From positions 6,109,501-6,173,500 of the forward strand of contig NC_081810.1 in the NCBI RefSeq assembly GCF_030704535.1: DNA of 64,000 nucleotides, in the 5' to 3' direction. The notes under the pieces are model-generated. The model ran no database searches. It saw nothing but the letters and a program-made list of their open reading frames with translations, and was not told the origin of the DNA. Position 1 is the stretch's first letter. Each line of letters opens with the position of its first letter. This stretch comes from Vitis vinifera (Eukaryota; Streptophyta; Magnoliopsida; Vitales; Vitaceae). A program made the translations under genes and the position numbers. Below are positions 10,150 to 23,128 of this stretch, piece by piece.

Positions 10150-13100
10150 ATTATCCTCAGCTTGCAAAAACTCGGTTTCGACGAGTTAGATGCTTGATAC
10201 AATTCATAGAGATCGGGGTTAAGCTTTTGAAAATCCGTTGTTGTAATCCATGTATTTTCAGAGTATGGTTTGCCTTGCCATTTCACCAAAAAAATTTGGT
10301 ATCCACTTTGTCGAGTGGACACAAGTTGATCATCAAGAACATATTTGATCTCAGGACATGGGCTAAGAGTAGGTGGTAATTGAAGATCCAACTCTTCACT
10401 TACATCATTGTGATGGTCATGGTAGATATACAAATCTTCCACATTAAATATTGGACTAAAATGCAAGTCTCAAGGGAGTTCTAACAAATAAGCATTCTCA
10501 TCCAACCACTTTAGTACTCGAAATGGACCTATCTTCTTAGCTTGAAGCTTTTGATATGTGCTCGAATGAAATCTTTCTGGTCGTAGACGAACCATCACTA
10601 GATCACCTTCTTGAAATTGAATATATCTTCGATGTGCATTTGCTGCCTCTTTATAGTTCTCATTACTGATTTTGATTTTTTGTCGTACATTTTCATGTAT
10701 ATCTAGTTTATGACATGCAAATGCATCACCATCTTGGCTGGCGCGGACAGAAGTAGGCAATGGTATAAGATCAACAGGTTGCTTAGGTTTCAACCCATAT
10801 GTCACTTCAAAAGGTGAGTACCCAGTAGTACGATTAGTAGAGCTGTTGAAAGCAAATTTAGCTTGTGGTAAGACATTGTCCCAATTTCTTAATTGATCTC
10901 TCACAATGCATCTCAAAATATTACCAAGGCTGCGATTGACAACTTTTGTTTGTCCATTAGTTTGAAGATGAAAAGAACTTGAAAATTTTAATTCAGTACC
11001 TAGCTTGGCCCACAAAGTTTTCCAAAAATAGCTCATAAACTTGACATCGCGATCAGAAACAATTGATTGTGGTAATCCATGCAATCGAACTACTTCTTTA
11101 AAGAACAAGGCAACAACATAAGAAACATCTGAAGCCTTCTTACATGGAATAAAATGTGTCATTTTGGAAAATCTGTCAACCACAACAAATATAGAATCAA
11201 AGTCCCGTTGTGTCCTTGGTAATCCAAGTACAAAATCCATGCTTAAGTTTTCCCAAGGTTTGGATGGAATTGGTAATGGGTGTATATAACCCTGTATTTT
11301 GCTTTGAACATTTTCCTACTTGATATGCTCGACATTGTTTGATAACCTTCCAAACATCCTTCTTTAAACTAGGCCAAAAGAAGCGATCTTCCACCAAAGC
11401 AATGGTCTTATCTCGTTCAAAATGTCCACCCATTCTGCCTCCATGAAGTTCTCATATGACATGATCACGTAGGGAAGTCCTTGGTAAGTAGAAACGATTT
11501 TTATAAAACAAATACTCTTCTAAAATCTAGAAATCAATATATGTTGTTTTTTAACCACTCAAAAGAGAGGAATAAACATCTCCAAAATCAACATCATTGT
11601 CATAGCAATGCTTTAATTCTTCAAATCCAATTGTAGTGGCTGACATGTTTACTAAGAGAAAGGCATTCCTACTAAGGGCATCAGCTACTTTATTTTCAAT
11701 TCCTGCACAATGTTTTAAATTAAAGGTAAACAACTGAAGAAAACTACTCTATTTTGCATGTCGAGAGTTAAGCTTCTTTTGAGAATTAAGATATCACAAG
11801 ACTTCATGATCCGAATACAAAACAAATTCCTTGTAACTGAGATAATATTGACAATGCCTAATTGCTTGCACCACCGCATAGAATTCAAGATCATATGTGG
11901 AGTATTTTTTTTTTTGCCCCATTGAGCTTCTCACTAAAGAAAGCTACAAGATGTCCCTCTTAGCTAAGAACTGCTCCAATTCCCATATGGGAAGCATCAC
12001 AGGCCACCTCAAATACTTTCTCAAAGTCTGGTAGACATAGGATAGGAGGGTTCACCATCTTGGATTTGATTTCTTCAAATGCCTTGTTGGTCGCCTTGGT
12101 CCAAATAAATAAACCAAGTTTCATGCATTCAATAATTGAGGTCATAATAGAGCTGAAATTTCAAATAAATCATCGATAGAATGTAGTCATTCCATGGAAG
12201 CTTCGCACCTCATGGATATTTTTTGGTATTGGTCAATCAACAATAGCTTTAATATTCTCCGGATCTGTTTCAACACCCTTAGAATACACAACAAAGTCAA
12301 GAAATACAACACTAGGGCTCATGAAAGTACATTTTTTCAAATTAATGTAAAAATTTTCAGTCCTAAGAGTGCGTTTTACTTGTTTCAAATGTTCTTCATG
12401 ATCTTCACAAGATCGACTATAGATAAGAATATCATCAACCAACCGTCCAATAAAAGGTTTCAATACCTGCATCATAACCCGCATGAAGGTACTTGGAACA
12501 TTGGTTAGTCCAAACGACATGACTAACCACTCATACAATCCATCCTTGGTTTTGAAAGATGTCTTCCATTCATCCTCTGGTCTAATACATATTTGATGAT
12601 ATCCACTTTTTAGATCAATCTTTGAGAAGATTAATGATCCAACCATCATATCTAGCATGTCATCAAGTCTTGGAATTGGAAATCGATACTTGATTGTGAT
12701 TTTGTTGATTGCACGACTATCCACACACATCCGCCATGATCCATCCTTATTTGGTGTTAGTAGGGCAAGAACTCCACAAGGACTTAGGCTTTCACGAATA
12801 AAACCTTTAGTAAGTAATTCATCAACTTGTCTTTTCAATTCAACATGCTCTATTGGATTCATTCGGTAAGCTGGTAAATTTGGTAATGATGCACCGGGAA
12901 TCAAATCAATGGCATGTTGTACGTCACGCAGAGGAGAGAGTTGATTAGGTAACTCTGCAAGCCACAAGTCAGAAAAGTCATCAAGGATTTTACGTACGTT
13001 TGTTGGATATTTCTTATCTTGTTCTTTAAATTCTTCCACTTTCCAAGCCATTAAAGTACAAATAACTTTAGTTTCTTTGCTCTCATTTTCAAATACATAG

Positions 13101-14830
13101 TAAGTACCTTTTTTGGTTGTGCCTCATCCTCTGACTTCTTAATTGGAGAGACTTCTTTCATTGGACGAAGGATCTTTTTATGTCTATTGTGTATGAGAGC
13201 ATATGTATTTTCATAGTCGTCATGTTGAACTCTTCTATCAAAGAGCCAAGGTCTTCCAAGTAAAATATGATTTACTTTAATGGGTAAGACCTCACACCAT
13301 ACAGACTCTTTAAAGTCCTTACCGCAAAGGAATGTTACTAAGCAGCGAAAACTTATCGGGATAGAGGTGTCATTAACCCATGCTACTCAAAATGGATTTG
13401 GATGTCTATCTGTTTTAAGGTTTAGCTTCTTAACAAGTTCTTGCGAAGATATGTTCAAATTGCTACCTCCATCAATGATTATGGTGCATAATCTCCCTTG
13501 GAAAGAAATACGTGTCTGGAAAATGCTAGTACGTCGCCAATCTTCTTCTCCTTTTACCTCGAGAGAACTAATAAAGGTCATACTACAAGACTATGTCATT
13601 CCGTCATACCATCATAGTAGTCACATTTTTCACTAACTTCATCTTCATTGTAGGTCTCTTCTTCCTTTGGGTAACTTTCCAATTCAGATTCTGGTTCTTC
13701 AACACAAAAGTGTAAACCTTTGGTTGGGCACACAACAACATAATGACCATGTCCACCACACTTAAAGCATAAAAGAGTCATGTCTACTTTTCTATCTCCA
13801 ATACTCATTGAAGTTTTACCTTTATTACCATTCTTATGAACCCCATTCGAAGTTTGTTGAGTGTTGCCTCCACCATTCACATGATTAGAAGTTCTCAAGC
13901 TTGATGTGCTTAAAGGTTTGCTTGTTGTCCTATTAGAGAAAGTGATCCTAATTTGTGAACTTGGACACCTAGAAACTCGAAATTTGAGGCATTCTTCTAT
14001 TTTGACGGCTAGTTGATAAACATCATCAACGGTATAAGTGTGTGCAACTATCATCTCAAGTTGAATCTCCATTTGAAGTCCAGCTTTGTAGCGGGCTGCA
14101 AGTTAAGCATCACTTTCCCGCACTTGATTTCGAATGCTCAATTCATGGAATTCTTCTGTATATTCTTCAACGGACTTGGTACCTTGTTTAAGGGAAAACA
14201 ATTTTGTATACATAAGTTGTTCATAATCAATTGGGAGAAAGTGTTCCTTCATCTTCAACTTCATCTCATCCCATGTGTCAATAGGTGGTTGGCCAGTTCT
14301 ATGAACTTGATTCTCAATATTATGTCACCATAGACGTGTTGCTCCTTTCAACTTTGCCTTCACAAAACAAACTTTTCTATTTTAGGCATTGCATACCAAT
14401 CAAAGTAATCTTCCATTGACATAATCCAATCAAGAAAAGCTATTAGATTTAGTTTTCCATAAAATTCAGCAACTTCAAGACGTACATTTTTTGTCACATC
14501 ATCATCTAGCTCAAAAATTTTAGCTTTTCTTTGACTTCCCATCATAAAATTGTCTTGTTCTTTGCGTGATCGATTTGGCGATTGTTTAAATTGATGACTT
14601 ACAATCTCCTCTTCAATTGGTCGTTTTTCTTGACTTTTTTCAAATAACTTCATAATGTCATCAAGTTGTTATTTAGTTGTATTATAGCATCTTGATGGGA
14701 TTGTTGTGTGACTAAAATTTCCTCCAAGCGTATTGTAGCAGCATCTTGATTGCTAGAAGTTTTTTTGGAACTCATGCTTGCATAAGTTGCTCTGCTCTTT
14801 AATTGCATATGCCTTCAAGCCAAAAACTTT

Positions 14831-14844
14831 GGCTCTGATACCAA
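14831..14844 (-). other. Primer-binding site, initiator-Met tRNA type
   Basis: On the minus strand, a few bases inside the 5' LTR, the sequence reads TGGTATCAGAGCC. This is the standard plant primer-binding site complementary to the 3' end of initiator methionine tRNA. It confirms the minus-strand orientation of the element. Confidence 0.9.
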
Positions 14845-14847
14845 AAT

Positions 14848-15424
14848 TGATGTAGGACAACCCTAGGATGGTTGCCTACACTCAAGGGTCGGTGGGTTAG
14901 GGTTTTATTTTTTAAGCTGCAATGAGAGGAACAAAGAATAAATTTTATGGTAAAGAAAATTATAAGATAAGAAATAGAGAGAAAAAAGAAACAATAAAGA
15001 AAAGAAGGAAAATTTTAGAGTCTCTCACTAAGGACTTTTAGGAGTCTTACCTAGAAGAAAATCAATGGAGTCTCACCATTGAATTAAAGTTGCAACCTTG
15101 CAATAAAAGAAAATATAATATTATTCATATCAATTCATCTTTTTGACTTACATTGATTAATAGCTTCTCTAAGAAATCCAAAGTCTACTAGAACTCTAAT
15201 AACTTATTATGATTCTAATTCTAATTATAACATTCAAAGTCTACTAGAACTTTAATAACCTATCATGACTCAAATTATAATTATATTATAACTCAACTAA
15301 CTAATCATAATTAGACTACAACAAATATCAATCCTATTCAATTCTATTAATATTAATTCCACTTAAAGTTTACTTAGGTCTTCCTTTTCTTCCTTGAATA
15401 AACTTTAAAAGGCTTCCCCCGTCA
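14848..15424 (-). repeat. 5' LTR of the chromovirus (577 bp)
   Basis: Begins TGATGTAGGACAACCC and ends CCCCCGTCA on the plus strand. It is about 50 bp longer than its partner, mainly because a segment containing CAAAGTCTACTAGAAC is present twice inside it (near 15178 and 15234). Confidence 0.92.
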
Positions 15425-17190
15425 ATATCTCATGTACAAGCTTGAGCCTGGGGAGAGGAGAGAGCTCTTTCTCAAGTTATCTACAGGGCAAACAGTTCAA
15501 GGAAAACTCCTGGTGAAATGGGTGTGGTAGAGAATGTTGAAGAGGCTGTAACTTTGTTGCTTCGGAATGAAGAGTCCTCCCCATCAACAGCTGCCCCAAC
15601 TACAAAATAATCATCAAACATTCCCATCTCTACCAAATTGGCATCACAAATTCCCACTACCACCAATTCAGCATCTCAGGTTCCCCCTCTCTACCCAGCC
15701 TGCATAAAAAATTTATCTGTACCGATTCAGCATCACACATTCTATCATGTGCCAGGGGATTATTGACATATTAGACTGTAATAACTATTAAACTGCAGTC
15801 CTGGTTCTGCTCTAAGTTCTGTATTTATGGCTTAGCTGCCACAGCTGTGACATAATCATTTTGGATTTTATTAAATTCTAACAGTTCCTTCTGCATTGAA
15901 GAAAATCATGGAAGGATACTCCAGAGTCCAGACCAACTGAGGGAGAAACAAGAAATGGGTTTTCTGTATTCAGTGTACTAGTTTGATGTATCGCTAAATA
16001 GTAAGCCTACCTTTATTTGTAGGCTCCATTCATGAAACAAGCGTGTCACACGTCCAAACCGTGTCACACACCTCTCTCTCGATTCATTTTTTGAAAAAAA
16101 TCGTCCCTTCATGTGGACATCCCTTTCATGTCCATATTTATTGAACTTGTTTAAAGATATTGTATGTACGAAAACCATAAACATTCACGTGGACATACAG
16201 TAGGCAAAAAGTTGTATAGGGCGTGTTTAACCCTTGGAATTTTTTATTGGATGCAAAGGATCGAAGAAAAAGTGGCCAACTTTTTAATTTAGTCTTGGCC
16301 TCCAATACTAACATAAATAGAGAATATGGCATTGATTGCGAAATGATATTTTCTGCCAACTTGAGAGAGAGAGATTAAATCAGAGCCTCTGGGCAATGAT
16401 TTGCCATGTGAAATCAACTTTTCTGATTGAAAATTTGTGGCAATGTAAACTAGATTTAGCCATCTTAATTGATGGCAAGTGGTCCAATAATGTAATCTAC
16501 TCCTCCCATGTGAAGATTCAAAACAAAGAAAATTCCCAAGAAAAGTAGCCTCCAAAGAAATGGAAAACTGCAGAAACAGATTTAGCCATCTTATTTGATG
16601 GCAACTGGTCCAATAATGTAATCTTGAAAACTTGGTCCTACTCCTACCATGTGAAGATTCAAAGCAAAGAAATGGAAAGCTGCAGAAACAGTGGCCCTTC
16701 CATTACCCAAAATCCAAACATGATTTTCCGCCAACCACAGTTCTGTTTCAAACGATAGTGGGAACCCACCCATTTCTGATGGTATCATATCATCTATTAG
16801 GTGAAGAACCATGAGAAAAACATGGACTATTCTACATCATGCCTTGGAGTTTATCTAAAGCATTAGGTGAATTTTGTACCCATATTCTTTCATTTGAGTT
16901 AACAATTCAAACGTTGCATGCCTTGAAATATCAGGCGTTTCAGAGGAAGGACTAATCATAGCGGGATTTGACTTCTTCCTCTGAAAGCAGTAGCAGCCAT
17001 GACAATTGCTTTGAAACTGAGGCACAATGACAGTTAAGACTGGTGGAATTCTAGAATCAGATTCAAAATTCAAAAAACCATCACTTTCATTTAATTTTGG
17101 AAGGAAATTTCCGTAATTGGAACAGTTTTTTGGGAGTAGTGAATTTGATGACTGCTGACCTGATCCTTATCCAAACCTATCGGTTTCTTT
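15425..17190. other. Intergenic DNA with a possible exon remnant at its left end
   Basis: No complete gene was seen. Immediately right of the retrotransposon, about 15440-15630 has protein-like open frames in two registers. One contains GEMGVVENVEEAVTLLLRNE and ends at a TAA. They may be the remains of a host exon next to the insertion. Further right lie a duplicated block (16440-16690) and plain AT-rich DNA. Confidence 0.4.
16452..16690 (+). repeat. Diverged direct repeat of about 80-110 bp
   Basis: A segment starting GATTTAGCCATCTTAATTGA near 16453 recurs near 16579 as GATTTAGCCATCTTATTTGA. Both continue through TGGTCCAATAATGTAATCT, and each later has CATGTGAAGATTCAAA. A phrase AAATGGAAARCTGCAGAAACAG occurs near 16558 and again near 16669, so part of the unit is present a third time. 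This is a local tandem duplication with moderate divergence. Confidence 0.8.
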
Positions 17191-17194
17191 CTGA

Positions 17195-18300
17195 ATTTTG
17201 GGTCAAAATGGTCCATTTAAAAAAAAAAAAAAAAATGTAACATTTAGTCATTTTTTGAAAGACCCCATTGGTGTCACATAGACGCCGTATCATAAAAAAA
17301 AAAAAAAAAAAATTATTATTTTAGTTAAAACCACAGTTGGTAAATACGATTTCATATTTGAACTAAAGTCATAATTGACAAATGCAGTTTCATTTTTGAA
17401 CTAAAGACTCAGTTGCCAACTGCGGCTTTAGTTAATTTTTTTTTAAAATTAAAAATTATTAAATTACAATTTATGATTGAAATTTAAAAAATATACTTAA
17501 ATAATAAATTATTTATATTTAAATTTAAAAATCTAGTATTACTTCAATAAATATAAATTGATAAATAAAAGATATTATAAATGAATATTTTATTTGTTAA
17601 TAAATTAATAATCTTAAAATAATAAACTTATATAACATATACATAATATATAAAATTGTATAATTTATTAATTTAAAATATTTAATTTGTTGTTTTTTAA
17701 TATATTAATTTATTTATATTATGATAAATTTATCTTTATCAAAATAATAGTATACTTTTAAGTCGTAGTTGGTAACTGAGATTTCAATTATAATTTTTTT
17801 TTTACTTTCAAATTTAATTAAAAACTATTAAATTATAATTTATTATTGAAATTAAAAATATATACTTTAATAATAAATTATTTATATTTAAACTTAAGAA
17901 TTTAGTATTAGTTCAATAAACATAAATTAATAAATAGAAGATATTATAATTGAATGTTTTATTTATTAATAAATTAATAATCTTAAAATAATAAACTTAT
18001 ATAACATATAAATAATATATAAAATTTTATAATTTTTAATTTAAAATATTTAATTTGTTGTTTTTTAAAATATTAATTTATTTGTATTATGACAAATTTA
18101 TCTTTATCAAAATAATAATATACTCTTAAGCCGTAGTTGTCATATATAGATTTTTTTACAAAATTAGTTAATGTAATTTTTAATAGTTTAATTAAAATCA
18201 CAAAAAATATTCACTAAACATTAATATAGTGGAAAATAAAAAACATATATAATCTTACATTTTTAAAAAAAAATGGGTCATTTTGACCCAAAACTGCTGG
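17195..18300. mobile_element. Non-autonomous TIR element with internal tandem repeat
   Basis: The ends are inverted copies of TTTTGGGTCAAAATGGYCCATTT (about 17197-17220 and 18275-18297), each followed inward by a homopolymer A/T run. The motif ggtttct lies just outside both ends and may be part of a target duplication. The inside is extremely AT-rich and non-coding and holds two copies of a unit of about 360 bp. Phrases such as CAGTTGCCAACTGCGG resemble those in the larger foldback element to the right. The class is uncertain: a Mutator-like or other foldback MITE is possible. Confidence 0.6.
17411..18140 (+). repeat. Two tandem copies of a unit of about 360 bp
   Basis: Copy one runs about 17411-17765 and copy two about 17767-18140. 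They share long AT-rich stretches in the same order, including TTAATAATCTTAAAATAATA and AATTTATCTTTATCAAAATA. Each is bounded by a GTAGTTGGTAACTG-like phrase. Identity looks to be about 85-90 percent by eye. Confidence 0.8.
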
Positions 18301-18429
18301 TTTCTAGTATTAACTAATACTTTCCCAAACTATAATGAATGATATGCAAAAGGAGAAACTTTATTTTTATTGAAAGATATGTTCATTTGGAGAGATGATT
18401 CGATGACAGAGATGGTTTCATGGAAGCCC

Positions 18430-19870
<1,441 letters not shown>

Positions 19871-20131
19871 CTTTGATTATTCTTCGATGAACTCGGGAGT
19901 CAAATTTGGAGCATGTATCTTCTTCGAAAGGTGGAAGGCATCATTATCCTTTTCATGGCCCACGTTTGAGATTGGGTCCCAATGAAAAGGGGAAGAGAGA
20001 TTCCTAAATTTCAACATAGAGGTCCTGGACACCTAGCTCAAAAAGCTCTGCAGAGAAGAACCAGTCATGTGAATTGATCCTGTAAAGCCCATCTGTCTTT
20101 GCAAAAAAGAAATCTTTTGCAACCTCTTTCA

Positions 20132-22159
20132 ATGGCTACAACAGTTACATCGCTTCACTTTTTGATCATTCTCTTCACATCTGTCAAACTCTTGGCCTTG
20201 GCAGAAGAAGAAGCCCAGTTCATCCACAATGGCTTCCAAGGAGCGAGTCTGCATCTTGGTGGAATCGCGAAGATCCACCCAAACGGTCTATTGCAGCTGA
20301 CCAACACTTCAAAGCAACAAATTGGCCGCGCTTTCTTCCCACTTCCTCTGAAGTTCAACACATCTTCTGGTGATTCCAGGTCTCTCTCATTTTCTACCAT
20401 TTTTGCATTTGCAATAGTTCCTGAATGGCAGGCTCTTGGTGGCCATGGTATTGTCTTCACCATTGCGCCATCCATGGACTTCCCTGGAGCTGTGGCAAGC
20501 CAATATTTGGGACTCTTCAATGTTACAAACAACGGTAATTCTTCCAATCATGTGTTTGCAGTTGAGCTAGATACAATTTTAAGCCCAGACTTGAAAGACA
20601 CAGATGGAAATCATGTGGGAGTTGATGTGAATAGCCTTGACTCTGAAGTATCAGCTCCAGTGACCTATTTTTCCAACAAAGAAGGGAAGAATAAGAGCTT
20701 AGAGCTCATAAGCGGGAAGGCTATGCAGGTTTGGATAGATTATGATGATGTGCAGAAGCTAATCAATGTGACAGTAGCTCCCCTCAAAAGCCCAAAACCA
20801 AGCATGCCTCTATTGTCAACACCCATTAATCTTTCTTCTATTTTCTTGGAGTCTATGTATGTTGGTTTCTCTTCAGCCACTGGTGCAATGGCAAGTGATC
20901 ACTATATTCTTGGGTGGAGCTTCAACAGAAGTGGGGAAGCACAAAGCCTTGAAATTTCAGAGCTTCCTTCCCTACCCCCAAGGAAGAAAGAAAGGAAGAC
21001 ACTAGTTGTAATTGTTTTGCTGTCACTGACAACATTAGTAATTGTTCTGGTTGTGCTCATGGGAGCCGGTTACATTATAAGAAAATTGAAATTTGAAGAA
21101 CTACGGGAAGAGTGGGAAGGGGAATATGGTCCTCAAAGATTCTCCTATAAGGATCTCTACAAAGCAACCAAAGGTTTCAAAGACAAAGAGCTTCTTGGAG
21201 CAGGGGGTTTTGGGAAGGTTTATAGAGGAAGACTTCCTTCTTCAAACTTAGAAATTGCAGTCAAGAAAGTGTCTCATGATTCAAAGCAAGGGATGAGGGA
21301 ATTTGTGGCTGAAATTGCAAGCATGGGAAGACTTAGGCATAGGAACTTAGTCCAGCTCCTTGGATATTGTCGGCGAAGAGGGGAACTGCTCTTGGTCTAT
21401 GATCATATGCCTAATGGCAGCCTTGACAAGTTCCTATTTAGCGATGAAAATCCGATCCTTACTTGGCCTCAACGGTACCATATCCTCAGAGGAGTAGCAT
21501 CTAGTCTTTTATATCTGCATGAAGAGTGGGAACAAGTTGTTCTCCATAGAGATGTGAAGGCTAGCAATGTTCTCCTAGACGCCAATCTGAATGGCCGGCT
21601 AGGAGACTTTGGGCTTGCTAAATTATATGATCATGATACCAACCCTCAAACTACTCATGTAGTTGGGACCGTGGGATATCTGGCACCAGAGCTTACTAGA
21701 ACAGGGAAGGCAACTAGTAGCACTGATGTGTTTGCTTTTGGGGCTTTCATGCTTGAAACGGCTTGTGGCAGGAGGCCTGTGGAGCTACAAGGATATCCTG
21801 AAGGGGGGGTTCTGCTTGATTGGGTTCTTGAATGCTGGAAAAGAGGAGCTATTCTTCTGACTAGTGATCCTAGATTGGAAGGTCATTACGTTGCAGAGGA
21901 AATGGAATTGGTTTTGAAACTAGGCCTGCTTTGTTCAAGCCCTATACCCGCAGTTCGGCCTAGCATGAGGCAAGTGATGCAGTACTTGAATGGAGATGCT
22001 CCTTTGCCAGAGATACCACGTAACTTTTCCAGTATGGGAACATTTGGAGCAAATGGTGAAGAATCAGCTGAGGTTATCACGTCATTCCCTTCATCATCTG
22101 GGACGACTACTATCCGTTCATTCTCTAGCTCTGATTCAATCCTCAACCAAGGTCGATGA
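20132..22159 (+). CDS. L-type lectin-domain receptor kinase (LecRK)
   Basis: This is a plasma-membrane receptor kinase with a legume-lectin ectodomain, a family linked to pathogen, extracellular nucleotide and stress perception. It is intronless, 675 residues from the Met at 20132 (MATTVTS). An in-frame ATG at 20099 would add 11 residues before the signal peptide, which makes it less likely. Order: signal peptide (1-24), legume lectin domain (about 25-270, including VFAVELDT and several N-glycosylation sites), transmembrane helix (about 290-316), then a Ser/Thr kinase. Kinase motifs: GAGGFGKVYRG (about 356), VKK lysine, HRDVKASN (His472-Arg-Asp), DFGLAK (Asp492), GTVGYLAPE. All catalytic residues are present and the RD class is intact. 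The overall form is closest to the LecRK-IV group, inferred without alignment. Confidence 0.95.
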   Translation: MATTVTSLHFLIILFTSVKLLALAEEEAQFIHNGFQGASLHLGGIAKIHPNGLLQLTNTSKQQIGRAFFPLPLKFNTSSGDSRSLSFSTIFAFAIVPEWQALGGHGIVFTIAPSMDFPGAVASQYLGLFNVTNNGNSSNHVFAVELDTILSPDLKDTDGNHVGVDVNSLDSEVSAPVTYFSNKEGKNKSLELISGKAMQVWIDYDDVQKLINVTVAPLKSPKPSMPLLSTPINLSSIFLESMYVGFSSATGAMASDHYILGWSFNRSGEAQSLEISELPSLPPRKKERKTLVVIVLLSLTTLVIVLVVLMGAGYIIRKLKFEELREEWEGEYGPQRFSYKDLYKATKGFKDKELLGAGGFGKVYRGRLPSSNLEIAVKKVSHDSKQGMREFVAEIASMGRLRHRNLVQLLGYCRRRGELLLVYDHMPNGSLDKFLFSDENPILTWPQRYHILRGVASSLLYLHEEWEQVVLHRDVKASNVLLDANLNGRLGDFGLAKLYDHDTNPQTTHVVGTVGYLAPELTRTGKATSSTDVFAFGAFMLETACGRRPVELQGYPEGGVLLDWVLECWKRGAILLTSDPRLEGHYVAEEMELVLKLGLLCSSPIPAVRPSMRQVMQYLNGDAPLPEIPRNFSSMGTFGANGEESAEVITSFPSSSGTTTIRSFSSSDSILNQGR

Positions 22160-23128
22160 ATAATGAAGCAGCAGTATTTCATGCTGCGCATAGACCCGAT
22201 CACGAGTCAGACCAATCAGGCACATGGCAGGGTTATGCTTGGAGATGGGAATGAAAAATAGAAGTTATTTATTGTATAAAATACGATACATCAGTTTCTG
22301 AAACTGATAAAACGATACTCTAATGATATATTTTGTATTCTAATTAGACTCCCATGTAAAGGTTACAATTAGTGCATACATGGATTTAGTTTTGAGACTA
22401 GACTTGCCTTGTTCAGACTTCAAGCCAGCAGCAAAACATAGTGAGGCAGGTGATGCAATTTCTGGATGGGAATAATGTTTTGCTAGTGAAAACCATGATG
22501 ATTCAGATTATATTAGCATCCATTCCTTTCTAGTTGAATTCACCAAAAAAAAAAATGTTTTCAATCACAAGAAACACAATTGAAGAAAAAGATTTCGGAG
22601 TGTCAATCTATTAGTGACTTCCAAATTAAGAGCAACTTGTTATCTTTATGCACCTTGGAGAGGTACAGAAAGATCGAAAGCTGCAGTTGCTTCATTAAGT
22701 AGTTTTTCCAGGATGGAGGATGTGGTATATATTTCTTTATGCTCCAGACCAAGTTGATCAACTATTGTCTGGCATATAGTAAAGCAAGGGGTTTTGATCT
22801 ATCTGATCTCTATTTTTAGTTTGGGGAGTGTGGTTGAGGATGAGTTTAGGATGCATATAATGTATGGTTATAGTTTGTGTACTGCAGATATCAGTTCAAG
22901 GGCCCAACTAATACTGACAATGAAAGAAATGCTGCAGCCAAATCAGTAGTTTGAAAGAAAAACAAAGCACCCATTGGAATTTAAACAGAGGGAATATCAT
23001 AACACAAAATTACATGATATTAATCCATGAAAGTAGAGGTGGCAATATGACCAATTCCTCATTCCCCAGAAAGGGTTTATCCTTCCTGAGATGGTCCAAT
23101 ATAAAGGGAAGAATAAAAGAGGTAGGCT
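22160..23128. other. 3' UTR of LecRK and intergenic DNA
   Basis: Apart from the kinase relic at 22379-22480, no gene-like sequence was seen. The left part is the LecRK 3' UTR and the right part lies 3' of Rubisco activase on the opposite strand. Confidence 0.5.
22379..22480 (+). pseudogene. Relic of a LecRK kinase C-terminus
   Basis: About 220 bp after the LecRK stop codon, a fragment reads ATGGATTTAGTTTTGAGACT, then TTGCCTTGTTCA and GTGAGGCAGGTGATGCA, then TCTGGATGGGAATAATG. This parallels 21901-22000 of the functional gene (ATGGAATTGGTTTTGAAACT, CTGCTTTGTTCA, ATGAGGCAAGTGATGCA, TGAATGGAGATG), the last helices of the kinase domain. It is shifted in frame and truncated. It indicates that a second tandem copy once stood here. 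Confidence 0.75.

Larger units (their letters stand above)
9625..15424 (-). mobile_element. Ty3/gypsy chromovirus LTR retrotransposon, decayed
   Basis: A fossil LTR retrotransposon of about 5.8 kb lying on the minus strand. Parts in order are: 5' LTR (15424-14848), primer-binding site, gag (about 14650-13600, with a CCHC zinc knuckle), protease (about 13580-13390), reverse transcriptase (about 13050-12230), RNase H (about 12150-11550), integrase (about 11430-10470), chromodomain (about 10460-10100) and 3' LTR (10149-9625). The gag-PR-RT-RH-IN order with a C-terminal chromodomain places it among the chromoviruses. It is clearly broken, with many interruptions across the coding region. By eye the LTRs differ by about 6-8 percent, suggesting an age of some millions of years. 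The flanking bases (gtatt on the left, atatc on the right) could be a decayed 5-bp target duplication. Confidence 0.95.

Noticed and set aside
9620-15429. A clean 5-bp target-site duplication for the chromovirus
   Set aside because: The bases next to the LTRs (gtatt and atatc) agree at only three of five positions, so it is mentioned as possible and not claimed.
15481-16812. Several small open frames of 60-90 codons
   Set aside because: They overlap each other on both strands, have no protein-like zones, and some fall on the local direct repeat.
20155-20547. 130-codon minus-strand frame over the LecRK lectin domain
   Set aside because: Antisense shadow of a well-supported receptor kinase.
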